64,000 nt of DNA from Pseudomonadota bacterium (GCA_023419535.1 JAEZXX010000034.1:1-64000), one strand, 5' to 3'. Counted from the stretch's first letter, positions 17,790 through 30,252 are shown. A program made the numbers and translations. Notes: generated by a model from the letters alone, not told the origin.

Positions 17790-19193
17790 ATGGAGGACGG
17801 CAACGGTTCGCCGTGGACCGCCGGCCGGAACACGAGCTCGTCGGGGCAGGGACCGGCATCGGAGGTCGGACGAGCGGGCGGCTCGGCGGCCGAGCACGGC
17901 CCGGCGCGCGACAAGACGATCGGCCAGACCGGCGCCGGGCCCGCGGGCAAGCGCCGTCGCCGGCGCCGCCGCGAACCCGCACCCGTCACCACCGGCATCC
18001 AGGGCGCCCGCACGCTGCCGCCAGCGTTGAGCGAGAAGCTCCTGCGCGCCGAGGCGGCCTTGGCGCAGACCCTCCGTTCCGGGCCGCAGCCGAGCGCCGT
18101 TCCGGGCCAGGCCGAGCGTGTTCTCGCTACGCCATCGCCCGCTCCCGCCGCGGCCGGCGTGCCGATCCTTCGGGACGCGCCCCCCGCCTACGCCGCGCTC
18201 GACCTCGGCACCAACAATTGCCGGCTTCTGGTCGCGGTGCCGACCCGACCCGGCCAGTTCCGCGTCGTTGACGCCTTTTCGCGGATCGTGCGTCTCGGCG
18301 AAGGTTTGAGCCGCACCGGCAGCCTCGGCAAGGCGGCGATGGATCGCGCCATGGGAGCGCTCGACGTCTGCCGCGAAAAGCTCGGCGCCCGTCCGATCTC
18401 GGGTGCACGGCTGATCGCCACGGAGGCCTGCCGTTCGGCGGCGAACGGCATGGAATTCATCGACCGGGTGCGCCGCGAGACGGGCCTGGAGCTGGAGATC
18501 GTCAGCCGCGAGGTCGAGGCGCGGCTCGCCGTCTCCGGCTGCGGCTCGCTCGTCGACCGCTCGGCCCGGGGCGCGGTCCTCTTCGACATCGGCGGCGGCT
18601 CGACCGAAATCGCGCTCCTCGACCTTCGCCCCGGATACACGCCGCGACTTTCCAACCGCATCGTCGCCTGGACCTCCCTGCCGGTCGGCGTGGTGACGCT
18701 CGCCGAGCGGTTCGGCGGGCGCGAGGTCGGCGCCGAGATCTTCGAGGCGATGGTCGTCCATGTCCTGGAGAAGATCGAGACGTTCTCCCATCGCGACAGG
18801 CTGGCCGACCTCGTCGACAAGCCCGGCTTCCACCTTCTGGGAACGTCGGGCACGGTGACGACGCTCGCCGGCGTGCATCTCGGACTGGAGCGCTACGACC
18901 GCAGGCAGGTCGACGGTCTCTGGCTGACCCGGGCCGACGTCGACCATCTGGTCGAGCGGATCGCCGGCTGGAGCTTCGAGGAGCGTATCGCCAACCCGTG
19001 CATCGGCTCGGAGCGCGCCGACCTCGTCCTGGCCGGCTGCGCGATTCTCCAGGCCATCCGGCGCATCTGGCCGGCGCGCGCCCTTCGCGTCGCGGACCGA
19101 GGCCTGCGCGAGGGACTGCTGACGGAAATGATGGTCGCCGACGGCGTCTGGAAGCGCGGGGCGAGGGCCCGCGGGGAAGAGGCGGTGTCGTGA
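17790..19193 (+). CDS. Ppx/GppA family exopolyphosphatase / guanosine pentaphosphatase
   Basis: This 467-residue member of the ASKHA ATPase fold begins its core with [16 protein letters not shown] (about residue 135). The second phosphate loop [14 protein letters not shown] and the [15 protein letters not shown] motif follow. It should hydrolyse polyphosphate or pppGpp. The N-terminal 120 residues are low-complexity and include a run of arginines ([11 protein letters not shown]), as in rhizobial homologues. The start is uncertain: the ATG at 17790 or a TTG at 17700. The stop overlaps the rlmE start (GTGA). Confidence 0.88.
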   Translation: MEDGNGSPWTAGRNTSSSGQGPASEVGRAGGSAAEHGPARDKTIGQTGAGPAGKRRRRRRREPAPVTTGIQGARTLPPALSEKLLRAEAALAQTLRSGPQPSAVPGQAERVLATPSPAPAAAGVPILRDAPPAYAALDLGTNNCRLLVAVPTRPGQFRVVDAFSRIVRLGEGLSRTGSLGKAAMDRAMGALDVCREKLGARPISGARLIATEACRSAANGMEFIDRVRRETGLELEIVSREVEARLAVSGCGSLVDRSARGAVLFDIGGGSTEIALLDLRPGYTPRLSNRIVAWTSLPVGVVTLAERFGGREVGAEIFEAMVVHVLEKIETFSHRDRLADLVDKPGFHLLGTSGTVTTLAGVHLGLERYDRRQVDGLWLTRADVDHLVERIAGWSFEERIANPCIGSERADLVLAGCAILQAIRRIWPARALRVADRGLREGLLTEMMVADGVWKRGARARGEEAVS

Positions 19194-19909
19194 GCGAGAG
19201 CAAGGGCGGGGGCGACCGCGGACTGAACGTGCGGGTCAAGAAGAAGCGCGGAATCACCGCCTCCTCGCGCCGCTGGCTCGAACGCCAGCTGAACGACCCC
19301 TACGTGCGCCGTTCGAAGGCCGACGGCTACCGCTCGCGCGCGGCCTACAAGCTGATCGAGATCGACGATCGCTACAAGCTCCTGAAGCCCGGCATGCGCG
19401 TCGTCGACCTCGGCGCGGCGCCGGGCGGCTGGTGCCAGGTCTCGGTGGAGCGGACCTCGAAGGCGGGGCAGGAGCCCAAGGTCGTCGGGATCGACTATCT
19501 GCCGATCGACCCCATTCCAGGCGCCACCATCCTGGAAATGGACTTCCTCGACGACAGGGCGCCGCAGGCGCTGCTCGACGCGCTCGGCGGCGATCCGGAC
19601 ATCGTCCTCTCCGACATGGCGGCGCCGACCACAGGCCACCGCCGCACGGACCATCTGCGCACCATGCATCTGTGCGAGGTCGCGGCCGACTTCGCGGTGC
19701 GCACCCTCAAGCCCGGCGGCCATTTCCTGACCAAGACGTTCCAGGGCGGCACGGAGGGCGAACTCCTCGCCATGCTCAAGCGCGAGTTCACGAGCGTCCA
19801 TCACGTCAAGCCGCCGGCCTCGCGCGACGGCTCGGTGGAACTCTTCGTCCTCGCCAAGGGTTTTCGCGGCCGCCGTTCCGCGGCACCGGACGAAGGGGAC
19901 GAGGCCTGA
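19190..19909 (+). CDS. rlmE: 23S rRNA (uridine-2'-O) methyltransferase RlmE (FtsJ/RrmJ)
   Basis: The enzyme methylates U2552 of 23S rRNA in the 50S subunit. The 239-residue protein has the SAM motif [11 protein letters not shown], the DMAAP motif, and LVDNFQ-type equivalents giving a K-D-K-E tetrad ([38 protein letters not shown]). The GTG at 19190 overlaps the ppx stop by four bases and has GGGGAAGAGG upstream. The gene pair ppx-rlmE is common in rhizobia. Confidence 0.93.
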   Translation: MSESKGGGDRGLNVRVKKKRGITASSRRWLERQLNDPYVRRSKADGYRSRAAYKLIEIDDRYKLLKPGMRVVDLGAAPGGWCQVSVERTSKAGQEPKVVGIDYLPIDPIPGATILEMDFLDDRAPQALLDALGGDPDIVLSDMAAPTTGHRRTDHLRTMHLCEVAADFAVRTLKPGGHFLTKTFQGGTEGELLAMLKREFTSVHHVKPPASRDGSVELFVLAKGFRGRRSAAPDEGDEA

Positions 19910-20382
19910 GCGCGGCGCCTGACGCGATCCTGCTCCGGCTTCCGCTCCAGGCGTTCGAGGCTCCGGCCCTCCCGGCCGGCTTCCGGGTGGTGCCCTTCGA
20001 CGAAGCCGATTCGGGGGAGGTCGAGCGCCTGCTCGTCGCGGCGCGCGCCGATGGCCTTGCGGGAGAGGCGAGCCGGCAAATCGGCTGGTTCGAGCGGGTG
20101 AGTCGCGACGGCCAATGGGACGCCGGCCTCGTTCTCCTCGCGCGCGATGACGTCACCGGAGCGCTCGCCGCCGTCGCGCACAGCTGGACGTCGGGGTTCT
20201 TGAAGGATCTCGCCGTCGACGAGCGCCATCGGCGACGCGGTCTCGGGCAGGCGCTGGTCGGCGAGACCGCGGGGCTCTTTTGCGACCGGGGTCTGTCGCA
20301 TCTCGATCTGAAGGTGCGTCCGGCCAACATCCCGGCGCGGCGCTTCTATCGCTCGCTCGGCTTTCGGACCGTCGACGGATAG
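19906..20382 (+). CDS. GNAT family N-acetyltransferase with a probable CTG start
   Basis: A 158-residue protein if it starts at the CTG at 19906, which overlaps the rlmE stop as CTGA and has AAGGGG about 10 nt upstream. The first ATG, GTG or TTG in frame is GTG 19987, which would drop 27 coding-like residues. The core shows [21 protein letters not shown] (the acetyl-CoA pyrophosphate loop RRRGLG) and the C-terminal [10 protein letters not shown]. The substrate is unknown. It is probably co-translated with rlmE. Confidence 0.75.
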   Translation: MSAAPDAILLRLPLQAFEAPALPAGFRVVPFDEADSGEVERLLVAARADGLAGEASRQIGWFERVSRDGQWDAGLVLLARDDVTGALAAVAHSWTSGFLKDLAVDERHRRRGLGQALVGETAGLFCDRGLSHLDLKVRPANIPARRFYRSLGFRTVDG

Positions 20383-20385
20383 GCG

Positions 20386-21780
20386 TTATTCGGCGGCGAC
20401 GCTGCGGCGACGCCCCGCGAGTTCGGCTCCCGCGTCGGCGGGAAGTCTGACGAAGAAGAGCGCGGCCAGCACCGTCGTCGCGCCCACGACCGCGAAGGCG
20501 AGCGTGAAGTCGTCCGGGGCGGGAACGCTCGCGCCGCGCAGCGCCAGCCCCAGTTCCAGGATGACGCCCGCCACCGCCACGCCCGCGGCGATCGCGACCT
20601 GCTGGAACGCGGCGAGGATCGCGGTCGCGTCCCCCGTCCTCGGCTTGGGCACGTCCGCGAAGGCGATCACGTTGATCGAGGTGAAGAAGAGCGATCGGAA
20701 GAAGCCGCCGACCAGGAGGAGGACGACGAGAACCGCCACCGGCGTCTCTGGCCGGTAGACGCCGATCGCACCCATCAGGACGCCGCCGACGATCGCGGTG
20801 CCGACGAGGACGGTCCGGAATCCGAAGCGCTTCAGGAGAGGCTTGGCCAGGAGCTTCATCGCCATCGCGCCGCCGATCGACACCGCCGTGATCAGTCCGG
20901 AGTGGAAGGCGCTGTAGCCGAAGCCGAGTTGCAGCATCAGCGGGAAGAGGAAGGGCACCGCGCCCGCGCCGATGCGGAACAGGCCGCCGCCGAAGACCGA
21001 GGCGCGAAGGGTCTCGATCCGCATCAGGGAGAGGTCGAGGAGCGGCTCTGCGAAGCGCCGGGCGTGCCGGACGTAGAGGCCGGCGCAGAGCCCGCCCGTC
21101 ATGGCGAGGCCGAGGCCGACCGGCCAGGGAAGGGCGGGAAGGGAGACGACGGACAGGCCGAAGACGAGCCCCGCGCAGGCGAGGCCCGACAGGGCAAAGC
21201 CCGTCCAGTCGAAGGTCACGCCCCGCACCCGTTCGATCTCGGGCAGGAAGCGCTGCGCCAGCGCCATTCCGACGAGGCCGATCGGCAGGTTGATGACAAA
21301 AATCCAGCGCCAGTCGCCGTAGGTGGAGATCGCCCCGCCGACCGGCGGGCCGACGAGCGGGCCGATCATGGCCGGCATGGAGAACCAGGCCATGGCGGAG
21401 ACGAGGTCGGAGCGCGGGGCCGCGCGCACCAGGAGCAGCCGGCCGACCGGCGTCATCATCGCCCCGCCCACCCCCTGCAGGAAGCGCGCGGCCACGAAGC
21501 CCTCGAGCGAATTGGCCAGAGCGCAGGCGAGCGAACCCGTCATGAAGACCAGGATCGCGCACTGGAAGATCTGCTTGGCGCCGAACCGGTCCGCCATCCG
21601 GCCCGAGATCGGGATGAAGACGGCGAGCGAGACGTAGTAGCTGGTCAACGCCAGCTTCAGCGCGATCGGGCTGGTGCCGATGTCCTCGGCGATCGTCGCC
21701 AGCGAGGTCGCGATCACCGTCGAATCCATGTTCTCCATGAACAGTGCGGTGGCGAGGACGATCGGGACGATGCGTTTCAA
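20386..21780 (-). CDS. MFS multidrug exporter, DHA2 (EmrB-like) family
   Basis: This integral membrane transporter has about 464 residues and 14 predicted membrane segments. It opens with VLATALFMENMDSTVIATSL (motif D1 of the DHA2 family), then GRMADRFGAKQIF (motif A) and the glycine-rich GPPVGGAI (motif C). These are proton-driven drug exporters. The TTG at 21780 places the first helix right after the start; a GTG at 21915 would add 45 arginine-rich residues overlapping the divergent gene's upstream region. It converges on the GNAT gene. Confidence 0.85.
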   Translation of the reverse strand: MKRIVPIVLATALFMENMDSTVIATSLATIAEDIGTSPIALKLALTSYYVSLAVFIPISGRMADRFGAKQIFQCAILVFMTGSLACALANSLEGFVAARFLQGVGGAMMTPVGRLLLVRAAPRSDLVSAMAWFSMPAMIGPLVGPPVGGAISTYGDWRWIFVINLPIGLVGMALAQRFLPEIERVRGVTFDWTGFALSGLACAGLVFGLSVVSLPALPWPVGLGLAMTGGLCAGLYVRHARRFAEPLLDLSLMRIETLRASVFGGGLFRIGAGAVPFLFPLMLQLGFGYSAFHSGLITAVSIGGAMAMKLLAKPLLKRFGFRTVLVGTAIVGGVLMGAIGVYRPETPVAVLVVLLLVGGFFRSLFFTSINVIAFADVPKPRTGDATAILAAFQQVAIAAGVAVAGVILELGLALRGASVPAPDDFTLAFAVVGATTVLAALFFVRLPADAGAELAGRRRSVAAE

Positions 21781-21938
21781 GGCGGGCGGTCGCTGCGGGA
21801 GGAGAGGGACTGATAAGCCTGCTTTACGATCTCGGCAATCGCCGCGCGCCGCGTCCGCGGCGACGATGTGTCGCCGAGACCGTGAACGCTGCGTTCGGCG
21901 CGCCATATGGTCCACAAACGAAGCGGAAGGGGAAGGCG

Positions 21939-24550
<2,612 letters not shown>

Positions 24551-24556
24551 AACCGA

Positions 24557-25468
24557 TCAGCCGGAGACCGGCCCGGACAGCTCCGTCAGACATTCGCGCA
24601 TGAGTTCGGCCAGCCGCTCGTAATCCTTCGAACGGCTGGTCGTGCCGCGGAAGGCGAGGGCCAGGCGGCGCGCGGGCACCGGATCGGCGAAGGGCAGGAA
24701 GGCGACGCCGCCGCCGCGCCCCTCGGCGGCCACGGCGCAACGGGGAACCAGCGTCACGCCGAGCCCCCCGGCGACCATCCGCAGGAGCGTCGTCAGGCTC
24801 GTGGCGCCGAGCTGCGCCAGATCGCGCGCCTGCGCCCGCTCGCAGACCGCAAGCGCCTGGTCGCGCAGGCAGTGGCCCTCCTCGAGAAGGATCAGCCGTT
24901 CGTCGTCGAGCCGCTCCAGCGCCACGGGACTGGCGAAGCGCCCGGCCTGCGCCTGGGGGACGGCGACGAGGAAGGGGTCGTCGCCGAGCGGGATCGTCTC
25001 CGTTCCCCTGTCGGCGACGGGAAGGGCGAGCGCCACGCAGTCGAGCTCGCCGCGGGCGAGATCGGAGAGGAGCGCTGCGGTCACGTTTTCGCGAACTCCG
25101 ATCTCCAGCACCGGATAGTCGCGCTCGAGCCGCGTCAGGATGGGCGGCAGGAGATAGGGCGCGAGCGAGGCGATGATTCCGAGCCGAAGCCGTCCCGACA
25201 GAGGCTCGGCGACGCCCTCCGACAGCGCTTCGAGATCACGGCATTCGACCAGGATCCGCCGGGCGCGCTTCAGCACCGCCACGCCCTCCGGCGTGAGCGC
25301 GACGCCCGACGGACGACGCTCGACGAGCGTCAGGCCGAAGGCGGTCTCCAACTGCGCGATCTGGGTCGAGAGCGCGGGCTGCGAGATGTTGAGCCGGCGC
25401 GCCGCACGCCCGAAATGGAGCGTCTCGGCGAGAGATTCGAAATAGCGGAGCTGGCGGAGGGTGAACAT
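24557..25468 (-). CDS. oxyR: LysR-family hydrogen-peroxide sensor, OxyR
   Basis: This 303-residue LysR-type regulator has the winged HTH in residues 1-60 ([22 protein letters not shown]). In the effector domain it has the two redox cysteines expected of OxyR: one in [14 protein letters not shown] and the second seven residues later in the same stretch. Oxidation to a disulfide would switch it on. It is divergent from katA with 99 bp between, the usual arrangement. It probably controls both genes. Confidence 0.9.
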   Translation of the reverse strand: MFTLRQLRYFESLAETLHFGRAARRLNISQPALSTQIAQLETAFGLTLVERRPSGVALTPEGVAVLKRARRILVECRDLEALSEGVAEPLSGRLRLGIIASLAPYLLPPILTRLERDYPVLEIGVRENVTAALLSDLARGELDCVALALPVADRGTETIPLGDDPFLVAVPQAQAGRFASPVALERLDDERLILLEEGHCLRDQALAVCERAQARDLAQLGATSLTTLLRMVAGGLGVTLVPRCAVAAEGRGGGVAFLPFADPVPARRLALAFRGTTSRSKDYERLAELMRECLTELSGPVSG

Positions 25469-25481
25469 CGCGATAGCGTAA

Positions 25482-25551
25482 TCCAATCGTCGCGATGGGG
25501 AAATACGATTGGAAATTATCGAAGAATTCCGCTTTGGAATGCGTCCAATCG
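25482..25551. promoter_or_regulatory. candidate OxyR operator: three TCCAATCG half-sites
   Basis: TCCAATCGT (25482-25490) and its exact inverse ACGATTGGA (25505-25513) form a 9-bp dyad with a 14-nt centre. A third copy, TCCAATCG, lies at 25544-25551. The array fills the oxyR-katA gap. Operator function is inferred from position and symmetry. Confidence 0.6.
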
Positions 25552-25567
25552 AAGATGGAGGCCGCCA

Positions 25568-27073
25568 ATGACCGATAGACCGAGACTGACGACCACAGCG
25601 GGCGCGCCGCTGTCGTCCAATCAGAACGCCAAGACCGTCGGCCGCAACGGGCCGGTCCTTCTGGAGGACTATCAGCTCATCGAGAAGCTGGCGCACCAGA
25701 ACCGCGAGCGGGTCCCGGAGCGCGTCGTCCACGCCAAGGGCTGGGGCGCCTACGGCACGCTGACCGTCACCGAGGACGTCACGCGCTATTCGCGCGCGAA
25801 GGTGTTCAGCGAGGTCGGCAAGAAGACCGAGATGCTGGCCCGCTTTTCCACCGTCGCCGGCGAGCAGGGCGCGGCGGACGCCGAGCGCGACGTGCGCGGC
25901 TTCTCGCTGAAGTTCTACACGGAAGAGGGCAACTGGGACGTCGTCGGCAACAACACTCCGGTGTTCTTCGTCGCCGACCCCTACAAGTTCCCGGATTTCA
26001 TCCACACGCAGAAGCGCCATCCGCGCACCAATCTGCGCTCGGCGACCGCCATGTGGGACTTCTGGTCGCTCTGCCCGGAATCGCTCCATCAGGTGACGAT
26101 CCTGATGTCGGATCGCGGCATCCCGGTCGACCCCTCCCGCATGAACGGCTACGGCTCGCACACCTTCTCGCTCTGGAACGACGCCGGCGAGCGCTTCTGG
26201 GTGAAGTTCCACTTCAAGACGAAGCAGGGCCACAAGACCTTCACCAACGAGGAGGCCGAGAAGGTCATCGCGAAGTCCCGCGAGAGCTACCAGGAGGCGC
26301 TCTACGGCATGATCGAGGCGGGGAACTTCCCGAAGTGGGACTTCTTCATCCAGGTCATGCCGGAGACGGAGGCCGAGGCGTTCGAGGAGAAGACCGGCTG
26401 GAGCGCGTTCGACCTCACCAAGGTCTGGCCGCACGGCATGTATCCGCTGATCAAGGTCGGCGAGATCGAGCTGAACCGCAACCCGGACAACTACTTCACC
26501 GAGATCGAGCAGTCCGCCTTCAACCCGTCCAACGTGGTGCCCGGCATCGGCTTCTCGCCGGACAAGATGCTGCAGGGCCGCCTGTTCTCCTATCCGGACG
26601 CGCACCGCTACCGGATCGGCGTCCACTACGAGTCGCTGGAGGTCAACAAGCCGCGCTGCCCGGTGCACCACTACAACCGCGACGGCTCGATGCCCTTCGG
26701 CCTGAAGACCAACCCCGACGCCTATTACGAGCCGAACTCGTTCGGCGGGCCGGTCGAGGATCCGAGCGTGGAGGAGCCGCCGCACCGCTATGAGGGCCAG
26801 GTCGGCCGTCACGAATATCGCGCCGAGGCGGACCACTACTCGCAGCCGCGCGCCCTCTTCAATCTGTTCGACGACGCCCACAGGCAGCGGCTCTTCAACA
26901 CCCTTGCGGGTGCGATGCAGGGGGTGCCGCAGTTCATCGTCGACCGGCAGCTCGCCCATTTCGACAAGGTCGATCCGGCCTATGGCGAAGGCGTGCGCAG
27001 GGCGCTCGCAGCACAGGGGCGCGACGACGAGGAGGCCAGCCTGACCACCAGCCACTCCGCAGCCGCGGAGTAA
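25568..27073 (+). CDS. katA: monofunctional heme catalase
   Basis: The enzyme decomposes hydrogen peroxide to water and oxygen. The 501-residue protein is a small-subunit (clade 3) catalase. The distal His55 lies in [12 protein letters not shown], Asn128 in NNTPVFF, and the proximal heme ligand Tyr342 in [14 protein letters not shown]. The ATG has GGAGG upstream. It is divergent from oxyR and followed by a strong hairpin, so it is probably a monocistronic OxyR-dependent transcript. Confidence 0.95.
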   Translation: MTDRPRLTTTAGAPLSSNQNAKTVGRNGPVLLEDYQLIEKLAHQNRERVPERVVHAKGWGAYGTLTVTEDVTRYSRAKVFSEVGKKTEMLARFSTVAGEQGAADAERDVRGFSLKFYTEEGNWDVVGNNTPVFFVADPYKFPDFIHTQKRHPRTNLRSATAMWDFWSLCPESLHQVTILMSDRGIPVDPSRMNGYGSHTFSLWNDAGERFWVKFHFKTKQGHKTFTNEEAEKVIAKSRESYQEALYGMIEAGNFPKWDFFIQVMPETEAEAFEEKTGWSAFDLTKVWPHGMYPLIKVGEIELNRNPDNYFTEIEQSAFNPSNVVPGIGFSPDKMLQGRLFSYPDAHRYRIGVHYESLEVNKPRCPVHHYNRDGSMPFGLKTNPDAYYEPNSFGGPVEDPSVEEPPHRYEGQVGRHEYRAEADHYSQPRALFNLFDDAHRQRLFNTLAGAMQGVPQFIVDRQLAHFDKVDPAYGEGVRRALAAQGRDDEEASLTTSHSAAAE

Positions 27074-27095
27074 CCTCGGCCCGAAACCCGTGCAG

Positions 27096-27130
27096 GAGGG
27101 GCCGGGAGCGATCCCGGCCCCTCGTCGTTC
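27096..27130 (+). terminator. terminator of katA
   Basis: GAGGGGCCGGGA (27096-27107) pairs perfectly with TCCCGGCCCCTC (27112-27123) around a 4-nt loop. It is followed by GTCGTTC, a weak U tract. Confidence 0.7.
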
Positions 27131-27146
27131 AGGCGCGGCTCCGCGC

Positions 27147-27175
27147 TTGTTCCGGCCGGAGCGCAGACCTATTCT
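27147..27175 (+). promoter_or_regulatory. promoter of the Phd/PIN module with a palindrome at the -35 edge
   Basis: TTGTTC (27147-27152), a 17-nt spacer, then TATTCT (27170-27175). TCCGGCCGGA, a perfect 10-bp palindrome at 27151-27160, overlaps the -35 box and spacer and is a candidate operator for autorepression. Confidence 0.5.
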
Positions 27176-27200
27176 TGGGCTTGAAGCGAAGGATGGGCCG

Positions 27201-27476
27201 ATGGGCGCGATCTGGACATTGAAGGATGCGCGCGAGCAGCTGGAGACGCTCGCCCGCGCGGCCGAACAGGGCGAGCCGCAGCACGTCGCGCTCGACGACG
27301 GCGACGAAGTCGTCGTCCTGTCGAAGCGAGACTACGATCTGATGTCGAAGCGGCCGAAGACGTTCGTCGAGCATATCCTGAGCGCCCCAAAGCTGCCGGA
27401 AGACTGTCAGGACCTGTTCGACAAAAGAGAACCGTGGCTCCTCGAACTCGCGCCTCGCGAAATCGATTTCGATTGA
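27201..27476 (+). CDS. type II toxin-antitoxin antitoxin, Phd/YefM family
   Basis: This 91-residue protein shows the Phd fold pattern: an N-terminal WTLKDAREQLETLARAAEQGEPQHV, then EVVVLSKRDYDLM. The C-terminal tail is acidic and hydrophobic (WLLELAPREIDFD), as expected for the toxin-binding part. The ATG at 27201 has GAAGGA upstream. The stop is one base before the toxin ATG, so the two are co-translated. Phd proteins usually bind their own promoter; a palindrome lies there. Pairing Phd with a PIN toxin is known. Confidence 0.85.
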   Translation: MGAIWTLKDAREQLETLARAAEQGEPQHVALDDGDEVVVLSKRDYDLMSKRPKTFVEHILSAPKLPEDCQDLFDKREPWLLELAPREIDFD

Positions 27477-27477
27477 G

Positions 27478-27882
27478 ATGTTCATTCTCGACACGATGGT
27501 CGTATCGGAAGGGTTCAAACTGCGGCCTTCGCCGACCGTCGTCCCATGGCTGAACCGGACGGAGCCCGCATCACTTTTCGTAAGCGTTCTGACCTTCGGG
27601 GAGATCGAGGCAGGGATCGAGAAGAAGCGCCGAAGCGACGGGGCTTTTGATAGGCTGGAGGAGTGGCTCGAAGGTACGCGGATTCGCTACGAGGACCGAA
27701 CACTTCCGATCACGACGTCGATCGCAATGCGTTGGGGCCGGCTGCATATGTCGCTCCAGCGTAAGGATCCAGACCTTCTCATCGCCGCGACCGCGCTCGA
27801 ACACGATCTCGCCGTCGTCACCCGCAACGTCCGGCATTTCGAGCCGACGGGCGTCAAGCTCCTCAACCCTTACGAAGCCTGA
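27478..27882 (+). CDS. type II toxin, PIN-domain ribonuclease (VapC/FitB type)
   Basis: This 134-residue PIN protein has the acidic metal ligands in expected places: Asp5 (ILDTMVVSE), Glu42 (LTFGEIEAGI) and Asp99 (DPDLLIAATA), with Asn117 in VTRNVRHF. Such toxins cleave tRNA or rRNA in a Mg-dependent way. The gene starts one base after the antitoxin stop. The pair sits between katA and rsmB, a place otherwise filled with core genes, which suggests insertion. Confidence 0.88.
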   Translation: MFILDTMVVSEGFKLRPSPTVVPWLNRTEPASLFVSVLTFGEIEAGIEKKRRSDGAFDRLEEWLEGTRIRYEDRTLPITTSIAMRWGRLHMSLQRKDPDLLIAATALEHDLAVVTRNVRHFEPTGVKLLNPYEA

Positions 27883-27936
27883 TCGATTGACCTCATCCCA
27901 GTCCCGTCAGCCTGCCCTCCGGCGGGAGTTCGTCCC

Positions 27937-29232
27937 ATGCGTCTAGGGGGCCGGATCGCCGCCGCCGTCGAGGTTCTGGCCGACATGGACGCCCGACGCC
28001 GTCCCGTCGCCGACGCCTTGAAGGACTGGGGGCTGTCCCATCGCTTCGCCGGCTCGGGAGACCGGTCGGCGATCGGAAACCTCGTCTACGACGTCCTCCG
28101 GCAGCGCCGGTCGATCGGCTGGCGCATGGGCGACGAGACGCCGGCGGCCCTCGTCTACGGCGCCGTCCTCGACGCCGGCCGCGAGCCGGAGGCCTTGCGC
28201 GCGGAGCTCGACGGCGACCGTTTCGCACCGGACATGCCCGCTCGGGGCGCCCTGAGCCGTTTCGCGAGCATCGACATCGCGGACGCGCCGCCCGCCGTGC
28301 GGGCCGACGTGCCGGACTGGCTCGCCGGGCCCCTCGAAGCCTCGCTCGGAGCGGGTTGGGTGAGGGACATCCGTGCGCTCGGCGAGCGTCCGCCGCTCGA
28401 CATGCGCGTGAACGGGCTGAAGGCGGCCCGTCCGGAGGTCGAGGCCGCGCTCGCGCCCTTTTCCGCGCGCCCGACCGCGATCGCCTCGATGGGCCTTCGG
28501 ATCGCGCCGATCGAGGGCGACGGACGGCATCCGAACGTCCAGGTGGAGGCCGCCTTCCGGACCGGCCTCTTCGAGATCCAGGACGAGGGATCGCAGATCG
28601 CCGCCGAACTCTGCGGCGCCGAGCCGGGCGAGGCGGTTCTCGATTATTGCGCAGGGGCGGGCGGAAAGACGCTGGCGATCGCGGCCGCGATGGACGGGGA
28701 GGGCGAACTCCACGCCTTCGACACCGACCGCCAGCGCCTGGCGCCGATCTTCGAGCGTATCGCGCGGGCCGGGGCCACGAACGTCACCGTCCATGCGCCG
28801 CGCGACGATCTTTCGCCGCTCCACGGGCGGATGGATCGCGTCGTCGTGGACGCGCCGTGCACGGGGACCGGCACGTGGCGTCGCCGGCCGGACGCCAAAT
28901 GGCGGCTGACCGAGAGGCAATTGGTGCGCCGGCAGGAGGAGCAGGATGGAGTCCTCGCCAAGGCCGCGGCCTTCGTGCGTCCCGGCGGTTGCCTCTTCTA
29001 CGTCACCTGTTCGGTGCTGGCGGTGGAGAACGCCGAGCGGATCGAGGCCCTTCTGGCCCGAGAGCCGACCTTCGAGGCGCTCGACGCGCGCGCCCTCTTC
29101 GCATCCCGTTTTCCGGCCGCCGGGGCGCCCTATCTGTCTTCTTCGATCGGTGACGGCACCGCGTTGACCCTCACCCCGGCCCGGACGGGAACGGACGGCT
29201 TCTTCTTCGCCGCGCTCCGGAGGCGCACGTGA
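27937..29232 (+). CDS. RsmB/NOP-family RNA m5C methyltransferase
   Basis: This SAM-dependent rRNA methyltransferase has 431 residues. The SAM motif is LDYCAGAGGKTLAIA. Motif IV is DAPCTGTGTWRRRPDAKW and motif VI is YVTCSVLAVEN, whose cysteine (TCS) is the catalytic nucleophile. The N-terminal 130 residues form the RNA-binding NusB-like region. It is coupled to tspO through a GTGA overlap. Homologues follow guaB in many rhizobia. RsmB itself (m5C967 of 16S rRNA) is likely but the paralogue is not certain. Confidence 0.85.
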   Translation: MRLGGRIAAAVEVLADMDARRRPVADALKDWGLSHRFAGSGDRSAIGNLVYDVLRQRRSIGWRMGDETPAALVYGAVLDAGREPEALRAELDGDRFAPDMPARGALSRFASIDIADAPPAVRADVPDWLAGPLEASLGAGWVRDIRALGERPPLDMRVNGLKAARPEVEAALAPFSARPTAIASMGLRIAPIEGDGRHPNVQVEAAFRTGLFEIQDEGSQIAAELCGAEPGEAVLDYCAGAGGKTLAIAAAMDGEGELHAFDTDRQRLAPIFERIARAGATNVTVHAPRDDLSPLHGRMDRVVVDAPCTGTGTWRRRPDAKWRLTERQLVRRQEEQDGVLAKAAAFVRPGGCLFYVTCSVLAVENAERIEALLAREPTFEALDARALFASRFPAAGAPYLSSSIGDGTALTLTPARTGTDGFFFAALRRRT

Positions 29233-29684
29233 TTCAGCGATACGGCGCGCTCGCGCTCTTTCTCCTTCTCACGCTCGGCGGCGGTCTCCTCATCGGTTCG
29301 GTGACGGAGACCGGCGGTTGGTACGATTCCCTGGAGAAGCCTTGGTTCAACCCGCCGCCGATCGCCTTCCCGATCGCCTGGACGACGCTCTACGTCTTGA
29401 TCGCCATCGCCGGCTGGCGCGTCTGGCGGGCCGGGCTGACCACGGCGCTCGGCCTCTGGGCGGCGCAACTCCTCCTGAACTTCGCCTGGACCCCGACCTT
29501 CTTCGTCGCGCATCAGATTCTGGCGGCGCTGGTGATCGTCCTGACCCTGCTCGGCACGATCCTCGCCTTTCTCGGCGCGGTGCGCGGGCGCGACCGCGTC
29601 GCTTATCTGTGCTTCGTTCCCTACGCGGCCTGGGTTGCCTTCGCGAGCCTCCTCAACGGCTCGATCCTCTGGCTGAACGGCTGA
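29229..29684 (+). CDS. tspO: TspO/MBR family membrane protein (tryptophan-rich sensory protein)
   Basis: This 151-residue inner- or outer-membrane protein has five transmembrane helices. It carries typical TspO sequences: GGWYDSLEKPWFNPPPIAFPIAW early, LNFAWTPTFF in the middle, and VAFASLLNGSILWLN at the end. TspO proteins bind porphyrins and affect tetrapyrrole handling and stress response. The GTG start overlaps the rsmB stop (GTGA), so the two are translated together. A functional link between rsmB and tspO is not known to me. Confidence 0.9.
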   Translation: MIQRYGALALFLLLTLGGGLLIGSVTETGGWYDSLEKPWFNPPPIAFPIAWTTLYVLIAIAGWRVWRAGLTTALGLWAAQLLLNFAWTPTFFVAHQILAALVIVLTLLGTILAFLGAVRGRDRVAYLCFVPYAAWVAFASLLNGSILWLNG

Positions 29685-29778
29685 CGGAGAGCCCGGTCGG
29701 TCGAGCGTTGCGGGCGCCCGCATCACCCTGTAGGGGTCGACGCGAGGGGCGTTCGCCCGACGACCTTGCGAGGGGGCG

Positions 29779-30252
29779 ATGACGACCGATCCCTATCTGG
29801 ACGAATTGGAGCGCGACGCGGCCGCCTGCGAGGCGGCGGAGGCCGAGTTCCGGCGCACGATGAAGGAGCGCGTCGCGACGCTTGCCGCCGAGCGCGCTTT
29901 CGCCAACCGCCGCATGAACGTGATGCGCTCGCTCTTCCAGACGGTGCGGCAGGCCGAAACGCGGGAGATCGCGGTCGCCGGAGCCGTCGCCGCGCTGCGG
30001 CAGCGCCTTGGCTGGCGGGAGGATTCGCCGGCGCGCGACGAGGTCCTGTCCGAATACGCCAAGGTCGCGGACGCGGCCTTCGGCGAGACGCGTCCGGCGC
30101 GCGAAGCCGTCGACGAGGAACCGGGCCCCCGGACGCCCGCGGTCCGCGAGGCGCTGGCCGGTTTCGAGATCTGGTACCTCGCCACGCGCGGTACGGCGTT
30201 CTGGGTGCTGTTCGAGCACTACATGCCGGAGACCCAGCTTGTCGATTTCTGA
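29779..30252 (+). CDS. conserved-looking protein of unknown function, 157 residues
   Basis: I do not recognise this protein. It is soluble and highly charged. The first 60 residues are acidic and heptad-like (LDELERDAAACEAAEAEFRR), suggesting a helix or coiled coil. The C-terminal part ends FEIWYLATRGTAFWVLFEHY, rich in aromatics. Codon use is like that of its neighbours, and GAGGG precedes the ATG. The next gene starts inside its end. The two and the acetyltransferase downstream look like one operon. Confidence 0.7.
   Translation: MTTDPYLDELERDAAACEAAEAEFRRTMKERVATLAAERAFANRRMNVMRSLFQTVRQAETREIAVAGAVAALRQRLGWREDSPARDEVLSEYAKVADAAFGETRPAREAVDEEPGPRTPAVREALAGFEIWYLATRGTAFWVLFEHYMPETQLVDF

Noticed and set aside
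24557..27055. 832-codon frame joining oxyR to an upstream extension
   Set aside because: The OxyR start at 25468 gives a complete protein; the extension is antisense to katA.
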